A DNA stretch of 64,000 bases from Limiplasma sp034927815 (GTDB lineage Bacteria; Bacillota; Clostridia; Christensenellales; Aristaeellaceae): assembly GCA_034927815.1 (NCBI GenBank), contig JAYFPK010000002.1:1-64000 (forward strand), given 5' to 3'. The number at the start of each line of letters is the position of its first letter. Within the stretch, counting starts at the first letter, position 1. Shown one piece after another: positions 1-8,402 of the stretch. The notes beneath the pieces were generated by a model that was given only the letters and a program-made list of their open reading frames with translations, did no database searches and was not told where the DNA came from. Position numbers and translations under genes: made by a program.

Positions 1-27
1 GGCAGCCCGCTCCCCTTTGGCAAACCG

Positions 28-1338
28 TTACTCCGCCAGGATCAGAGCCTCGTGGAGCCGTGCGGCGGCTTCCTGGATATCGGCCTTGTACTGGTCGATG
101 GTCTTGTCCCCGGAAACCAGGCTGTTGATGGGCTGGAACCACACGTCGTAGGTGGTGAGCCCCTCGATGGGAGCGGTGGGGGCCCAGCCGCCCAGGGCGG
201 GCTTGGCGCCGTCGTTGTAGATGTTGTAGAAGGGCTTGCGCTCATCGCTCAGGCTTTCAATGGCGCTGGCCACCGGCTGCACCGCGTTGTGCTTGCCGAA
301 GATGGCGGCGGCCTCATCGCTGTACAGGTAGGCAATGAACTGCTTGCCCAGCTCCTTGTTGGCCGCGCCGGCGGGCATCCAGCACTGTTCCAGCCAGGTG
401 ACGGCATAGCGGTCGCCGCCATCCTGCAGGGCGGGAACGGCGGTGAAGCCCCATTGGAAGCCTTCCGCCCGGGGAGCGTCCGCCATTTCGCCGATGACCC
501 AGTCGCCGTTGGGCATGAACAGGGCGGCGTTGTCCAGCACCAGCTGCTGGTTCTTCAGGTAGTTTTCGTTGTTGCCGTTGGCGGGCACCGTGCGCTCGGT
601 GTTTTCACACAGCTTTGCGATGATGCCGTACAGGGCCTCCGCGGTGTCTCCGCTCCAGGCGTCCGCTTCGTAGCGCATGGCCTTTTGGAAGTACTCCGGG
701 CCGCCCACCACGTTCAGCAGGCTGAACACCAAAGAATCGTAGTAGCCGGGGGTGGGGTAGCAGAACAGGGCGATGCCCTCGGCCTTGGCAGTGTCCGCAA
801 GGGACCACATCTCATCCCAGGTCTTGGGCACGTCCCAGCCTTTTTCCGCAAAGAGGCCCTGGTTGTAGAAGAGGCCCATATTGGTGTAGAACATGGGCAT
901 CATGTAGGTGACGCCGTCCCCGTAGGGCATGGTGAGGGTGGAATCCAGGAAGCCGGGAAGGATCTTTTCCCGGACCGTGGCTTCTTCCCCGGGCACGGTC
1001 AGGTCCAATACGTCGGTGAGGTTTTCCAGCGCCTTGTCCTTGATGAAGGTTTCGGTCATGCCCGCTTCCCGGTTGGTGGAGAGGTGCACCACATCGGGGA
1101 ATTCCCCGGCGTTGATGCCCGGGCGGATGACGTCCTCGATCACCTTGTCAATGGTCAGTTCCACGGCAATGCCGGTTTTCGCGGTGAAAGCCTCGGTAAC
1201 TTCCTTCCACACATCGGCGCCATAGGCGCTTTCCAGGGCCGCCACCTTGATGGAGCCGCCTTCCTGGGCCATTGCCAGGGGCATGGCCGTCATGAGCAGC
1301 AACAGAGCCAAACATAGAGCAACCGCCTTTTTCGTCAT
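28..1338 (-). CDS. Carbohydrate ABC transporter substrate-binding protein, NgcE-like
   Basis: Extracellular family-1 solute-binding protein of 436 residues that would capture a sugar outside the membrane for an ABC importer. The N-terminus is a signal peptide (Lys-rich start, hydrophobic residues 5-22, AMA-Q cleavage site) without a lipobox cysteine. The C-terminal part, with a YDVWFQPINSLVSGDKT stretch, resembles the N-acetylglucosamine/diacetylchitobiose-binding NgcE group; this is recognition by eye, so the sugar is uncertain. A GGAGGA ribosome site lies just upstream. The gene is the first of an operon read leftwards, so its permeases are probably outside the window. The divergent AraC gene at 1644 is the likely regulator. 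Confidence 0.88.
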   Translation of the reverse strand: MTKKAVALCLALLLLMTAMPLAMAQEGGSIKVAALESAYGADVWKEVTEAFTAKTGIAVELTIDKVIEDVIRPGINAGEFPDVVHLSTNREAGMTETFIKDKALENLTDVLDLTVPGEEATVREKILPGFLDSTLTMPYGDGVTYMMPMFYTNMGLFYNQGLFAEKGWDVPKTWDEMWSLADTAKAEGIALFCYPTPGYYDSLVFSLLNVVGGPEYFQKAMRYEADAWSGDTAEALYGIIAKLCENTERTVPANGNNENYLKNQQLVLDNAALFMPNGDWVIGEMADAPRAEGFQWGFTAVPALQDGGDRYAVTWLEQCWMPAGAANKELGKQFIAYLYSDEAAAIFGKHNAVQPVASAIESLSDERKPFYNIYNDGAKPALGGWAPTAPIEGLTTYDVWFQPINSLVSGDKTIDQYKADIQEAAARLHEALILAE

Positions 1339-1369
1339 GGTTGATTTCCTCCTTTATTTTTCGCTGATG

Positions 1370-1393
1370 AACCAACGGCGCATTCCGTTGGTT
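1370..1393. promoter_or_regulatory. Inverted repeat in divergent regulatory region
   Basis: AACCAACGG, six bases, then CCGTTGGTT: a perfect 9-bp inverted repeat about 32 bases upstream of the binding-protein start. It lies in the 305-base gap (1339-1643) shared with the AraC gene. It could be an operator for that regulator or a leader hairpin. The rest of the gap is AT-richer and shows no clear gene. Confidence 0.4.
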
Positions 1394-1643
1394 TCAGTAT
1401 GCGGTTTTTGGGGCGGCGTTTCAACCGTATTGTTGTCCACTTCTTTAGGGATATTGCTGAGTGGGGAGCATTTCTTTGCTTTGATGCGGATTTGTGGTAT
1501 GATCAATGGGAAGACGTATCGTTTCTTGAATTTCCCGGCCTTTTCAGGCGGAATCCCCCGTATTTTTCACAGATATATTGCTCTGGCGGGGCGCCGTGTT
1601 TTGCCAACCGGAGCAATGGAGCGAAAGGAAAGGAGCGAGGGGC

Positions 1644-2489
1644 ATGAGCAGCATACGCTATGACAATGAGGCCTCCCCAGTGACCGAAAACCCCCTGCGG
1701 CTGTTGTACATCGCGTCCTCCCGCTATGACGGGGAGTGGCACAGCTCCCTGCACTCCCACCAGTTCACCGAGCTGTTTTACGTGGTGGGCGGCAAAGGCC
1801 AGTTTTTGGTGGAGAACCTGCGCTTTCCCGTCAGCGGGGGGGACGTGGTGATCATCAACCCCAATGTCCAGCACACGGAGACGGCCCTGGACAGCCATCC
1901 TTTGGAGTATATCGTGCTGGGCATGGAAGGCGGCGAGTTTCTCCTGGAGGGAAGCGAGGACACCCGCTACTGCTCCTTTTCCTGCGATGCCAGCTGCGAG
2001 AGCATCCTGGCTTTGCTCCGGGAGATTTTGAAGGAACTGGAGGAAAAGCAGGAGCGCCACGGCGCGCTGGTGCGCAACCTTTTGGAGAACCTTTCCATTA
2101 AATTGCTGCGCCGCCGCTCCCTGACCCTGGCCCAGCAATCCACGGTGGAGAAATCCAGCCTGGAGTGCTCCCAGGTGAAGCACTATATCGACAACCATTT
2201 CAAGGAGAACTTGACCCTGGACGGCTTGAGCAAGGTGGCGCATTTGAACAAGTATTATCTGTCCCACGCCTTCCGCAAGGAGATGGGCATCTCCCCCATC
2301 AACTACCTGATCTACCGGCGCATTGCCGAGAGCAAGCACATGTTGACCCATACCCGCCACAGCATCTCGGAAATCGCGCAGATTTTGGGCTTCTCCTCCC
2401 CAAGCTACTTCTCCCAAAGCTTTTCCCGGCTGAATCAAATCAGCCCCAGGGACTACCGGGCCAGGCACCGGCTGGAGAAGGAAGCGTAA
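1644..2489 (+). CDS. AraC-family transcriptional regulator
   Basis: Cytoplasmic sugar-responsive regulator of 281 residues. The N-terminal half is a cupin-type sensor (HSHQFTELFYVV around residue 40). The last 100 residues are the double helix-turn-helix, with the typical ISEIAQILGFSSPSYFSQSF second recognition unit. The ATG at 1644 is chosen because AAAGGAG lies 8-9 bases upstream; an in-frame start at 1578 lacks this. It is divergent from the sugar-binding protein gene, the usual place for its regulator. Confidence 0.9.
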   Translation: MSSIRYDNEASPVTENPLRLLYIASSRYDGEWHSSLHSHQFTELFYVVGGKGQFLVENLRFPVSGGDVVIINPNVQHTETALDSHPLEYIVLGMEGGEFLLEGSEDTRYCSFSCDASCESILALLREILKELEEKQERHGALVRNLLENLSIKLLRRRSLTLAQQSTVEKSSLECSQVKHYIDNHFKENLTLDGLSKVAHLNKYYLSHAFRKEMGISPINYLIYRRIAESKHMLTHTRHSISEIAQILGFSSPSYFSQSFSRLNQISPRDYRARHRLEKEA

Positions 2490-2497
2490 AGACGAAA

Positions 2498-2526
2498 TTG
2501 AAAACGGGCGCTATCTGTGGTACTGT
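2498..2526 (+). promoter_or_regulatory. Candidate promoter for the ABC exporter pair
   Basis: TTGAAA (2498-2503), a 17-base spacer and TACTGT (2521-2526) lie 60 bases upstream of the ATPase start. The -35 box and spacing are good and the -10 box is imperfect. It would uncouple the exporter from the AraC gene that ends at 2489. Confidence 0.4.
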
Positions 2527-2585
2527 AGGAAGGAACGGCGGCAGACGGACCCGCTTTGGCGCGGGCATCCAAGGAGGATGAGGAT

Positions 2586-3362
2586 ATGAGGGAGCTTTTG
2601 CAAGTAAACGGCTTGCGCAAAACGTTCATCTTGTCGGCAAAGCAGCAGCGGCTGGAAAAAACCAAGGCGAAGGTCAAAGTGGCGGTGGACAATCTGTCCT
2701 TTTCCGCCTATGAAGGGGAGATTTTCGGCCTGCTGGGCCCCAATGGCGCGGGAAAAACCACCACGCTGCGGATGCTTTCCACGCTCATCAAGCCTGACAG
2801 CGGGGATGCGCTGCTGGATGGCAAGAGCGTTTTGCGCCAGCCGGATGAGGTGCGCGCCACCATCGGCTTTTTGACGTCCGAGCTGAAGCTGGAGGACTTT
2901 TTTACCCCCAATTACCTTTTTGACTTCTTTTCGGAGCTTTACCACGTGGACGCCCAGACCCGGGCCGTCCGCAAACGGAGCCTCTTTTCCCGCTTCGGCA
3001 TTGACCGCTTCGCGGAGGTGAAGGTGGCGGAGCTTTCCACAGGCATGAAGCAAAAGCTCTCCCTGGCGATTTCCTTGGTGCATGATCCCGATGTAATCAT
3101 CTTTGACGAGCCCACCAACGGCCTGGATGTGATCACGGCCAAAACCGTGACGGATTTTCTGCTGGAGCTCAAGGGGGAGGGCAAGACCATCATCCTCTCC
3201 ACGCACATTTTCAGCCTGATCGAGAAGATATGCGACCGGGTGGCGGTGATCATCGACGGAAAGCTGGTGGCCTGCGATACCCTGGAGAAGGTGAAGGGCG
3301 GCCTGTCCTTGGAGGACCGCTTCTTTGCAATCTATTCTGAAGTGGCAGGTGAAGCCCTATGA
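2586..3362 (+). CDS. ABC exporter ATP-binding subunit, NatA-like
   Basis: ATPase of 258 residues that would power the ABC-2 permease encoded next. Visible motifs are Walker A GPNGAGKTT (about 51-59), signature LSTGMKQKLSLA (about 150), Walker B VIIFDEPTNGLD (about 170-181) and the switch histidine in LSTHIF. The pattern is that of the NatA/CcmA group, in which NatAB expels sodium; the substrate here is unknown. The start at 2586 follows AAGGAGGATGAG; an in-frame start 30 bases earlier lacks this site. The stop overlaps the permease start by four bases (ATGA), so the two are translationally coupled. Confidence 0.92.
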   Translation: MRELLQVNGLRKTFILSAKQQRLEKTKAKVKVAVDNLSFSAYEGEIFGLLGPNGAGKTTTLRMLSTLIKPDSGDALLDGKSVLRQPDEVRATIGFLTSELKLEDFFTPNYLFDFFSELYHVDAQTRAVRKRSLFSRFGIDRFAEVKVAELSTGMKQKLSLAISLVHDPDVIIFDEPTNGLDVITAKTVTDFLLELKGEGKTIILSTHIFSLIEKICDRVAVIIDGKLVACDTLEKVKGGLSLEDRFFAIYSEVAGEAL

Positions 3363-4540
3363 AAAGCAACATTTGGACCATCATGAAAAAGGAGCTGGCC
3401 CGCTTTTTTGGGGACAGGCGCATCCTGTTCAGCTCCGTTCTGCTGCCGGGCATCATGATCTATGTGATGTACTCCTTTATGGGCAGCGCCATGGGCAACA
3501 TGTTCGGCCCCGGGGAGAGCGCCCCCAGGATCGCCGCGGTGCAAATGCCCTCTTCTGTGGCGGGCCTGTTTGAGGCCCAGGGGCTTTCCTACCAGCTCCT
3601 GGACGCCTCCGCTCCAGAGGAAGCGGAGCGCACCAAGGAGCAGATCACCGCCAAGGAGTTTGACCTGCTGATGGTTTTCCCCGATGGCTTTGACGCTTTG
3701 GTGGCGGAGTACGATATCCAAAGCGGCGCGCCCGCCCCCAACATTCAGCTGTTTTATAACAGCGCCGAATCGGCCTCCTCCCAGATCTATTCCCGGGCGG
3801 TAGCTTTGCTGGACGCCTATGAGAGCACCCTGGCCAACAAGTTCGACCTCAACAGGGACGAGGGCGTCTACGACCTTGCCAGCGAAAAGGACCTCAGCGG
3901 CCAGATTTTTTCCTCCATGATGCCCCTGCTGCTGACGATCTTCCTCTTTTCCGGCTGCATGGCTATCGCGCCGGAATCCATCGCCGGGGAAAAGGAACGG
4001 GGGACCTTATCCACCCTGTTGGTCACCCCCATGCGCCGCAGCGAGCTGGCCTTGGGCAAAATTTTCGCCATTACCATCGTATCCATTTGCAGCGGGGTTT
4101 CCAGCACCCTGGGCACGATCCTGTCCTTGCCCAAACTCTTGGGGTCAGCCGGAGAGGAGATGGGGGTGTTTTACACCACCAACGACTACCTGCTCCTGGC
4201 CGTGGTGATCCTGGGCACGGTGCTGCTGTTCGTTTCACTGATGTCCATCCTCTCCGCCTTGGCTAAGAGCGCCAAGGAGGCCCAGACCTATGTGCTGCCT
4301 TTGATGGTGGTGGTGATGCTGGTGGGGATCAGCGGCATGTTCGGCCAGGCCCCGGCCAGCGCCTGGATCTATTTGATTCCCGTCTACAACTCTGTGCAGT
4401 GCATGAGCGCCATCTTCTCCTTTGAAGCGTCCCAGGCCCATGTGCTGACGACGGTGATCAGCAACGTCGTGTATTGCGGCGTGCTGGCCTTTGTGCTGAC
4501 CAAGATGTTCCACAGCGAAAAGGTCATGTTTGCCCGGTAG
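3359..4540 (+). CDS. ABC-2 type permease, NatB-like
   Basis: Membrane subunit of 393 residues paired with the NatA-like ATPase. It has one membrane segment near residues 20-40, a large extracytoplasmic loop to about residue 180, then five or so hydrophobic segments. The SPESIAGEKERGTL-type stretch between the second and third segments (here APESIAGEKERGTLSTLLVTP) is characteristic of NatB-type ABC-2 permeases. Substrate could be sodium, a drug or a peptide; the sequence does not decide. Confidence 0.9.
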   Translation: MKSNIWTIMKKELARFFGDRRILFSSVLLPGIMIYVMYSFMGSAMGNMFGPGESAPRIAAVQMPSSVAGLFEAQGLSYQLLDASAPEEAERTKEQITAKEFDLLMVFPDGFDALVAEYDIQSGAPAPNIQLFYNSAESASSQIYSRAVALLDAYESTLANKFDLNRDEGVYDLASEKDLSGQIFSSMMPLLLTIFLFSGCMAIAPESIAGEKERGTLSTLLVTPMRRSELALGKIFAITIVSICSGVSSTLGTILSLPKLLGSAGEEMGVFYTTNDYLLLAVVILGTVLLFVSLMSILSALAKSAKEAQTYVLPLMVVVMLVGISGMFGQAPASAWIYLIPVYNSVQCMSAIFSFEASQAHVLTTVISNVVYCGVLAFVLTKMFHSEKVMFAR

Positions 4541-4590
4541 GGAGGAAGCGGCGCAGAGCTCCCTGGCGGCATGCTTTGGGGGGGATCACC

Positions 4591-4812
4591 ATGTACGGGC
4601 GAATCCGCAGCCTGCGGGAGGACCGGGATATGACCCAGGCCCAGATGGCAGAATACCTGAGCGTTCATCAAACAACCGATTCCGATTATGAACTGGGCAA
4701 GCTGAACATTCCAACCCCAGTGCTTGTGAAGCTGGCGGATTTGTTTGGCACCAGCGTTGATTATTTGGTAAACCGCACGGACGAACACAGGCCCTATCCC
4801 CGGAAGGGATAG
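4591..4812 (+). CDS. Small XRE-family helix-turn-helix regulator
   Basis: A 73-residue DNA-binding protein made of little more than one HTH_3 domain (IRSLREDRDMTQAQMAEYL ... YELGKLNIPTPVLVKLADLFGTSVDYLV). Such single-domain proteins are common small repressors. The ATG at 4591 follows a GGGGGGGAT sequence. The last codons and the stop lie inside the 13-bp hairpin at 4788-4818, so the terminator doubles as coding sequence. The gene is 50 bases after the exporter pair and may be cotranscribed with it. Confidence 0.8.
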   Translation: MYGRIRSLREDRDMTQAQMAEYLSVHQTTDSDYELGKLNIPTPVLVKLADLFGTSVDYLVNRTDEHRPYPRKG

Positions 4813-4818
4813 GGCCTG
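4788..4818 (+). terminator. Strong hairpin; left copy of a 25-bp repeat
   Basis: CAGGCCCTATCCC pairs perfectly with GGGATAGGGCCTG across a five-base loop, giving a 13-bp stem. No T-run follows, so factor-independent termination would be weak. The segment 4789-4813 recurs at 5668-5692 with 23 of 25 identical bases. The 116 bases from 4819 to 4934 hold no other recognised site. Confidence 0.6.
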
Positions 4819-4934
4819 TGCATACTGCTGGGGAAGCGGCCCGCCTCCGAGCGTAACGCGATAGTGACAGGCATTGCTTCCCCAAAATAATACTGTGGCA
4901 TCATGAACGAAAGTGAATGGAAAAGAGTGAGCCT

Positions 4935-5657
4935 ATGAAGGATATCTTCTATATTGATTTTTATCCCGAGAAAAGCCATGTGATTACATCCGGTCTTGGT
5001 TTTCATGCTTTTTATGATGGGATTTCCTCAAAACCAAAGAATATGCTGCTGTTAAGCAATGAATTTTGGCATGCCAAAATTCATGCGGGGATTGGAATGG
5101 AATATGTGGATCAGGAGAATTTTCCATTGCTATACAAGGAAGGCGTTCAGCCTTATGGGGATTTTGGCTGGGTTGATTATGAGAGCGAGGCCAGCCTGGG
5201 GAAAGTAGCGCCTCAAGAATTAGCCGAACTGCTTTACTTGAATCACTACAAAGAGCCGTTGCACAGCGCCTTTTTTGAATCCTTAGGCAACCGTTACTTC
5301 TATTTTTCCCATGATGACGATTGGTGGACAGTCCTCTACATGAAGAACCTGGATGACATGGTTCCCGTTATTGAACATAAGATGCTAACGGCGTTAAAGG
5401 GGCGGAAGCGGTCGATTCCGCGGATTCCCCCAGATATTTTGAAGCAGGTATACGAAGCCTGCAAGCAAGGGGCCATTTTCGATTTTGCACAGGCCAACTT
5501 TTCCATGGGATATTCCCATGTGCGGTTTTATCTCGCCGGACGGATCACAAACATGGATGACATGCACCGGAAGCTGGACCGGCTGAGGGCAAAGAGCAAC
5601 GCCCCCGGAGATCAGCTTACCTACCATGCCAAAAAGCATGCCTGGCGCATCGGGTAG
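4935..5657 (+). CDS. Hypothetical protein
   Basis: A protein of 240 residues that I do not recognise. It has no signal peptide and no membrane segment, is rich in aromatic residues and histidine, and has a lysine/arginine-rich C-terminal third with a likely helical LDRLRAKSN region. That makes it cytoplasmic; its function is unknown. The start at 4935 is preferred because the protein then begins MKDIFYIDF; an ATG at 4917 is also possible. Base composition is visibly more AT-rich than the neighbours, and the gene sits between two near-identical hairpin repeats, suggesting a later insertion. Confidence 0.7.
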   Translation: MKDIFYIDFYPEKSHVITSGLGFHAFYDGISSKPKNMLLLSNEFWHAKIHAGIGMEYVDQENFPLLYKEGVQPYGDFGWVDYESEASLGKVAPQELAELLYLNHYKEPLHSAFFESLGNRYFYFSHDDDWWTVLYMKNLDDMVPVIEHKMLTALKGRKRSIPRIPPDILKQVYEACKQGAIFDFAQANFSMGYSHVRFYLAGRITNMDDMHRKLDRLRAKSNAPGDQLTYHAKKHAWRIG

Positions 5658-5667
5658 GCCCGCGCCG

Positions 5668-5692
5668 AGGCCCTATCCCCGGAGGGGGTAGG
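5668..5692. repeat. Right copy of the 25-bp hairpin repeat
   Basis: This differs from 4789-4813 at only two of 25 positions (both A to G) and keeps a CCCTATCCCC/GGGGGTAGG stem. It lies between the convergent unknown gene and the Nudix gene and may end transcription from both sides. Confidence 0.6.
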
Positions 5693-5702
5693 AAAGCAGG
5701 GC

Positions 5703-6134
5703 TTATGGCTCGTCCCCATCCCGTACGGCCTGCCGCGCCCGTTCCATTAGCGGGGGAATCACCCCCGGATAGGTGAGGGAGGGCGGCAGGTCTTCAAAGA
5801 GCGCGATCCGTTCAATCTCCAATTCCGGCAAAGGGTCCAGAGACGTTACCTCGGCCAGGAACAACATCCCAAAGCCCTGTTGGCCTTCCTGGGTCACGGA
5901 ATAGACAGACAGGGGCCGAAGGGCGTATTCCCTGGCTCCGGTTTCTTCCTCCAGTTCCCGGTGGGCCGCCTCCAGGATGGTTTCCCCGGGCTCCCGGTGT
6001 CCCCCGGGAAATTCCCAGGTGTCCCGAAGGCGGTGTTTGCAGAAAATCCACTGTCCCTGAAACCGGGCGGGGACCACGGCAAAAATCAGCCTGTGGTCCT
6101 CCACCTCCCCAGGGGGATGAAACTTGACTTTCAT
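5703..6134 (-). CDS. Nudix hydrolase
   Basis: A 143-residue pyrophosphohydrolase. The Nudix box is complete (GHREPGETILEAAHRELEEETGA in two halves, about residues 46-68), with the REL-EE-G metal ligands present. The family cleaves nucleoside-diphosphate-X compounds such as oxidised dNTPs or NDP-sugars; the substrate here cannot be told. The ATG at 6134 follows AGAGG with five-base spacing, better than the GTG two codons upstream. It begins 18 bases after the LCP gene on the same strand, so the two form an operon. Confidence 0.88.
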   Translation of the reverse strand: MKVKFHPPGEVEDHRLIFAVVPARFQGQWIFCKHRLRDTWEFPGGHREPGETILEAAHRELEEETGAREYALRPLSVYSVTQEGQQGFGMLFLAEVTSLDPLPELEIERIALFEDLPPSLTYPGVIPPLMERARQAVRDGDEP

Positions 6135-6152
6135 GGGCACCTCTTCCCGCCG

Positions 6153-7091
6153 TTAGGGCTCCATCACCGAAAAGCCGCTGTCCATAAATTCCGCCAGCTT
6201 CTCCCGGGCCAGCTCGAAGTCCACCTGCCGGGTGCTCATGCCCGCATAAATGATGGGCTGCATGGCCTCGTTGGGGGGCATCTGCATGCCCTCCGGCTCC
6301 ACGCCCCTGAGCGCCAGGGCGTACTCCATGGCCTCCATCAGGTCCGACAGGCTCAGGTTGGTGAGGCATTTGTTGTTGGTGACGGCGGTGAGGACCTGAA
6401 TGGCCTGGTTCAAGGTGATATCGGAGTACTTGGAGGCCAAGGTGGAGAGCACGGTGCGCATGCGCCGGGTGCGGCCCGCGTCTCCCTCGTTGCCCACCTT
6501 GCGGATGCGCATATAGATCACCGCCGCGTGGCCGCCGAAGAGGTAGGTGCCCGCCTTGTCCATGCTGGGGGTGGTGCTGTCCCGGCTGATGCGGTAGCGG
6601 TTGAGGTAATCGGCCTCGGCGTCGGTGACGGTGATGTACACCCCGCCCATGGCGTCGATGATGGTCTGCACATTGTCCATGCTAAAGAGGATGTACTTGT
6701 CCACCTTGACCCCAAAATGGGTGCTGATGATGTTGCACAGGGCCTCGGGGCCATAGTTCTTGGTGATGTAGGTGATGCGGCCAATGCCCCCGTCCGGCCG
6801 CTTGATGAGCATTTCCCGGGTGAAGGTGGTAAAGAGCAGGCGCTTGGCGCTGGTGTCCAGGGTAACCAAAATCACCCCGTCGGTATTGCCCAGGTTCTTG
6901 GGGTTGGCTTGCCAGGTATCCACGCAGGCCATCAGGTAATGATGCTGGCCCGCAGGGGGGTCCGGCATGGAATCATACTCCAGGGGAACGATCTCCCTGG
7001 GGGTTTGGCTGGCAAACGCGCTGACCGGGGAAGGGAAGCAGGCTGTACAAAACAGCAGCCCGCAGAGGATGGCGCACAAAAATCGTTTCAT
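6153..7091 (-). CDS. LytR-CpsA-Psr (LCP) family protein
   Basis: A 312-residue exported protein. The family transfers undecaprenyl-linked glycopolymers such as teichoic acids to peptidoglycan. An N-terminal hydrophobic signal (about residues 3-20) is followed by the LCP domain: GNTDGVILVTL (substrate-binding Asp), TYITKNYG and the Arg-rich RIRKVGNEGDAGRTRRMR block. Many LCP proteins keep a membrane anchor; here the leader looks like a cleavable signal (PVSAFA). The start at 7091 follows AAAGGAG. The 249-base gap upstream (7092-7340) holds nothing recognised. Confidence 0.88.
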   Translation of the reverse strand: MKRFLCAILCGLLFCTACFPSPVSAFASQTPREIVPLEYDSMPDPPAGQHHYLMACVDTWQANPKNLGNTDGVILVTLDTSAKRLLFTTFTREMLIKRPDGGIGRITYITKNYGPEALCNIISTHFGVKVDKYILFSMDNVQTIIDAMGGVYITVTDAEADYLNRYRISRDSTTPSMDKAGTYLFGGHAAVIYMRIRKVGNEGDAGRTRRMRTVLSTLASKYSDITLNQAIQVLTAVTNNKCLTNLSLSDLMEAMEYALALRGVEPEGMQMPPNEAMQPIIYAGMSTRQVDFELAREKLAEFMDSGFSVMEP

Positions 7092-7340
7092 GGTGCTGTA
7101 ACTCCTTTCCAAAAAGGCCCGGGAACTGGGTGAACAGCGCCAAGGGCTGACCGTTGAAAGAATACGAGATGCAGCATAAAAATCCTGCTTTTGTTGCGGT
7201 TTTGTTACAAGATGATGAGGGGGCCTTGGGCCCTTCCCAAGCCGGGCGGCTTCCACAGCATGGAAAAAGAAGTACCCAGAATGCCTTTCGCGGCGGCATC
7301 CTGGGGCACGAGTCCGCAGCTATATTGAGTTTTGGAGGGT

Positions 7341-8402
7341 TCAAGCCTGAAAGCAACAGCTTCCAAACACAATATTACGGCGGTTATGCGTATAGGAAAA
7401 GCAAAGGCTTTCCCCATCGGCGATGACCGCCGGGTAGGAGTATTCTCCCGGCTGGGATTCCAGGGCAAGGGGCTGGGTCCAAGTCTCCCCATTGTTGTCG
7501 GAAAAGGAGAGGGAAAGCGGCGTTCTTTTCCCCCAGTTTTGGCCCACGGGGTTATAGGCCAAAGCCAGGATTCCGGAATTCGTCCGGGCCACATCAATGC
7601 CGGAATTGTTGTTGGGGAGACTGGTAGGGTAAGCCTCGCACCAGGTCATCCCGGCGTCCGTGGAATCCGAACGGTAGAGGAACCCCCTGGTGCTGCGCAT
7701 CAGGACGTGAAGGTGCCCCGGCTCGGATTCCCAGGCCGTGGGCTGAATGATGCCATCCCAACGCATCAGGGTATCCAAACGCCCTTCCCAAAGAGCCCCG
7801 GCAGCGAGCCCCTCCCAAAGGGATTCTGGGCGGGGGGCTGGCAGAGGCGGCGCTTCATGCCGAAAAGGAATCGGATGCTTTGTCCAGGTTTTTCCGCTAT
7901 CCCGGGAAATGTCCACAAAGCTGTCCCAATGCGCCGCGCTTTCCACGGAGGCCGGGCCAATCCAATTTCCTTGTGAATCCTGTATGATTTTACAGCGCAC
8001 GCAGATACGGGGCCTATGGTTGCCCTCTATGGCCTCGGCAGGCTCGGACCATGTGACGCCTCCGTCCTGGGAAACGCTGTGCATGGTATACCAGTCATGC
8101 ACCGTATGGCCCCTTTTGTAATACAAGTGCACCGCGCTTCCGTCCTGGAACAGAACGGGATTCCAGTGGGGCAGCAAATACGTGTAATGGATGCGCCTGG
8201 GAGGCAGCCACAGGCCGTTTTCGCACCGAGACAGCCAAATAGCCATGTCCGGAGCGCCTTCCCTTGTCCCCGCCATATAGGCGCAAAGGAAGCGGCCCTC
8301 TCCAAGCTTCAACAAGGAGGAGGCATGGCAGTTTTCAAACCAGGCCTGGTCTTCGGGGAGGATTTTTCCCTGGGTGACAGCGGGTGGCTTCATGGGCTTC
8401 AT
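7341..8402 (-). CDS. Exo-sialidase-like BNR-repeat protein
   Basis: A 353-residue protein with a predicted six-bladed propeller fold. Four Asp-box repeats of the pattern S-x-D-x-G-x-T-W are visible (SQDGGVTW, SRDSGKTW, STDAGMTW, SDNNGETW). It fits the BNR_2 sialidase group, which removes terminal sialic acids. There is no signal peptide, so it would work inside the cell on imported sialosides. The start overlaps the permease stop (ATGA), making it the last gene of the operon. The exact sugar is inferred from the family and the aldolase gene at the operon head. Confidence 0.8.
   Translation of the reverse strand: MKPMKPPAVTQGKILPEDQAWFENCHASSLLKLGEGRFLCAYMAGTREGAPDMAIWLSRCENGLWLPPRRIHYTYLLPHWNPVLFQDGSAVHLYYKRGHTVHDWYTMHSVSQDGGVTWSEPAEAIEGNHRPRICVRCKIIQDSQGNWIGPASVESAAHWDSFVDISRDSGKTWTKHPIPFRHEAPPLPAPRPESLWEGLAAGALWEGRLDTLMRWDGIIQPTAWESEPGHLHVLMRSTRGFLYRSDSTDAGMTWCEAYPTSLPNNNSGIDVARTNSGILALAYNPVGQNWGKRTPLSLSFSDNNGETWTQPLALESQPGEYSYPAVIADGESLCFSYTHNRRNIVFGSCCFQA

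Noticed and set aside
52..1317. Long plus-strand open frame opposite the binding-protein gene
   Set aside because: Antisense shadow in high-GC DNA; the minus strand encodes a complete binding protein with a signal peptide and ribosome site.
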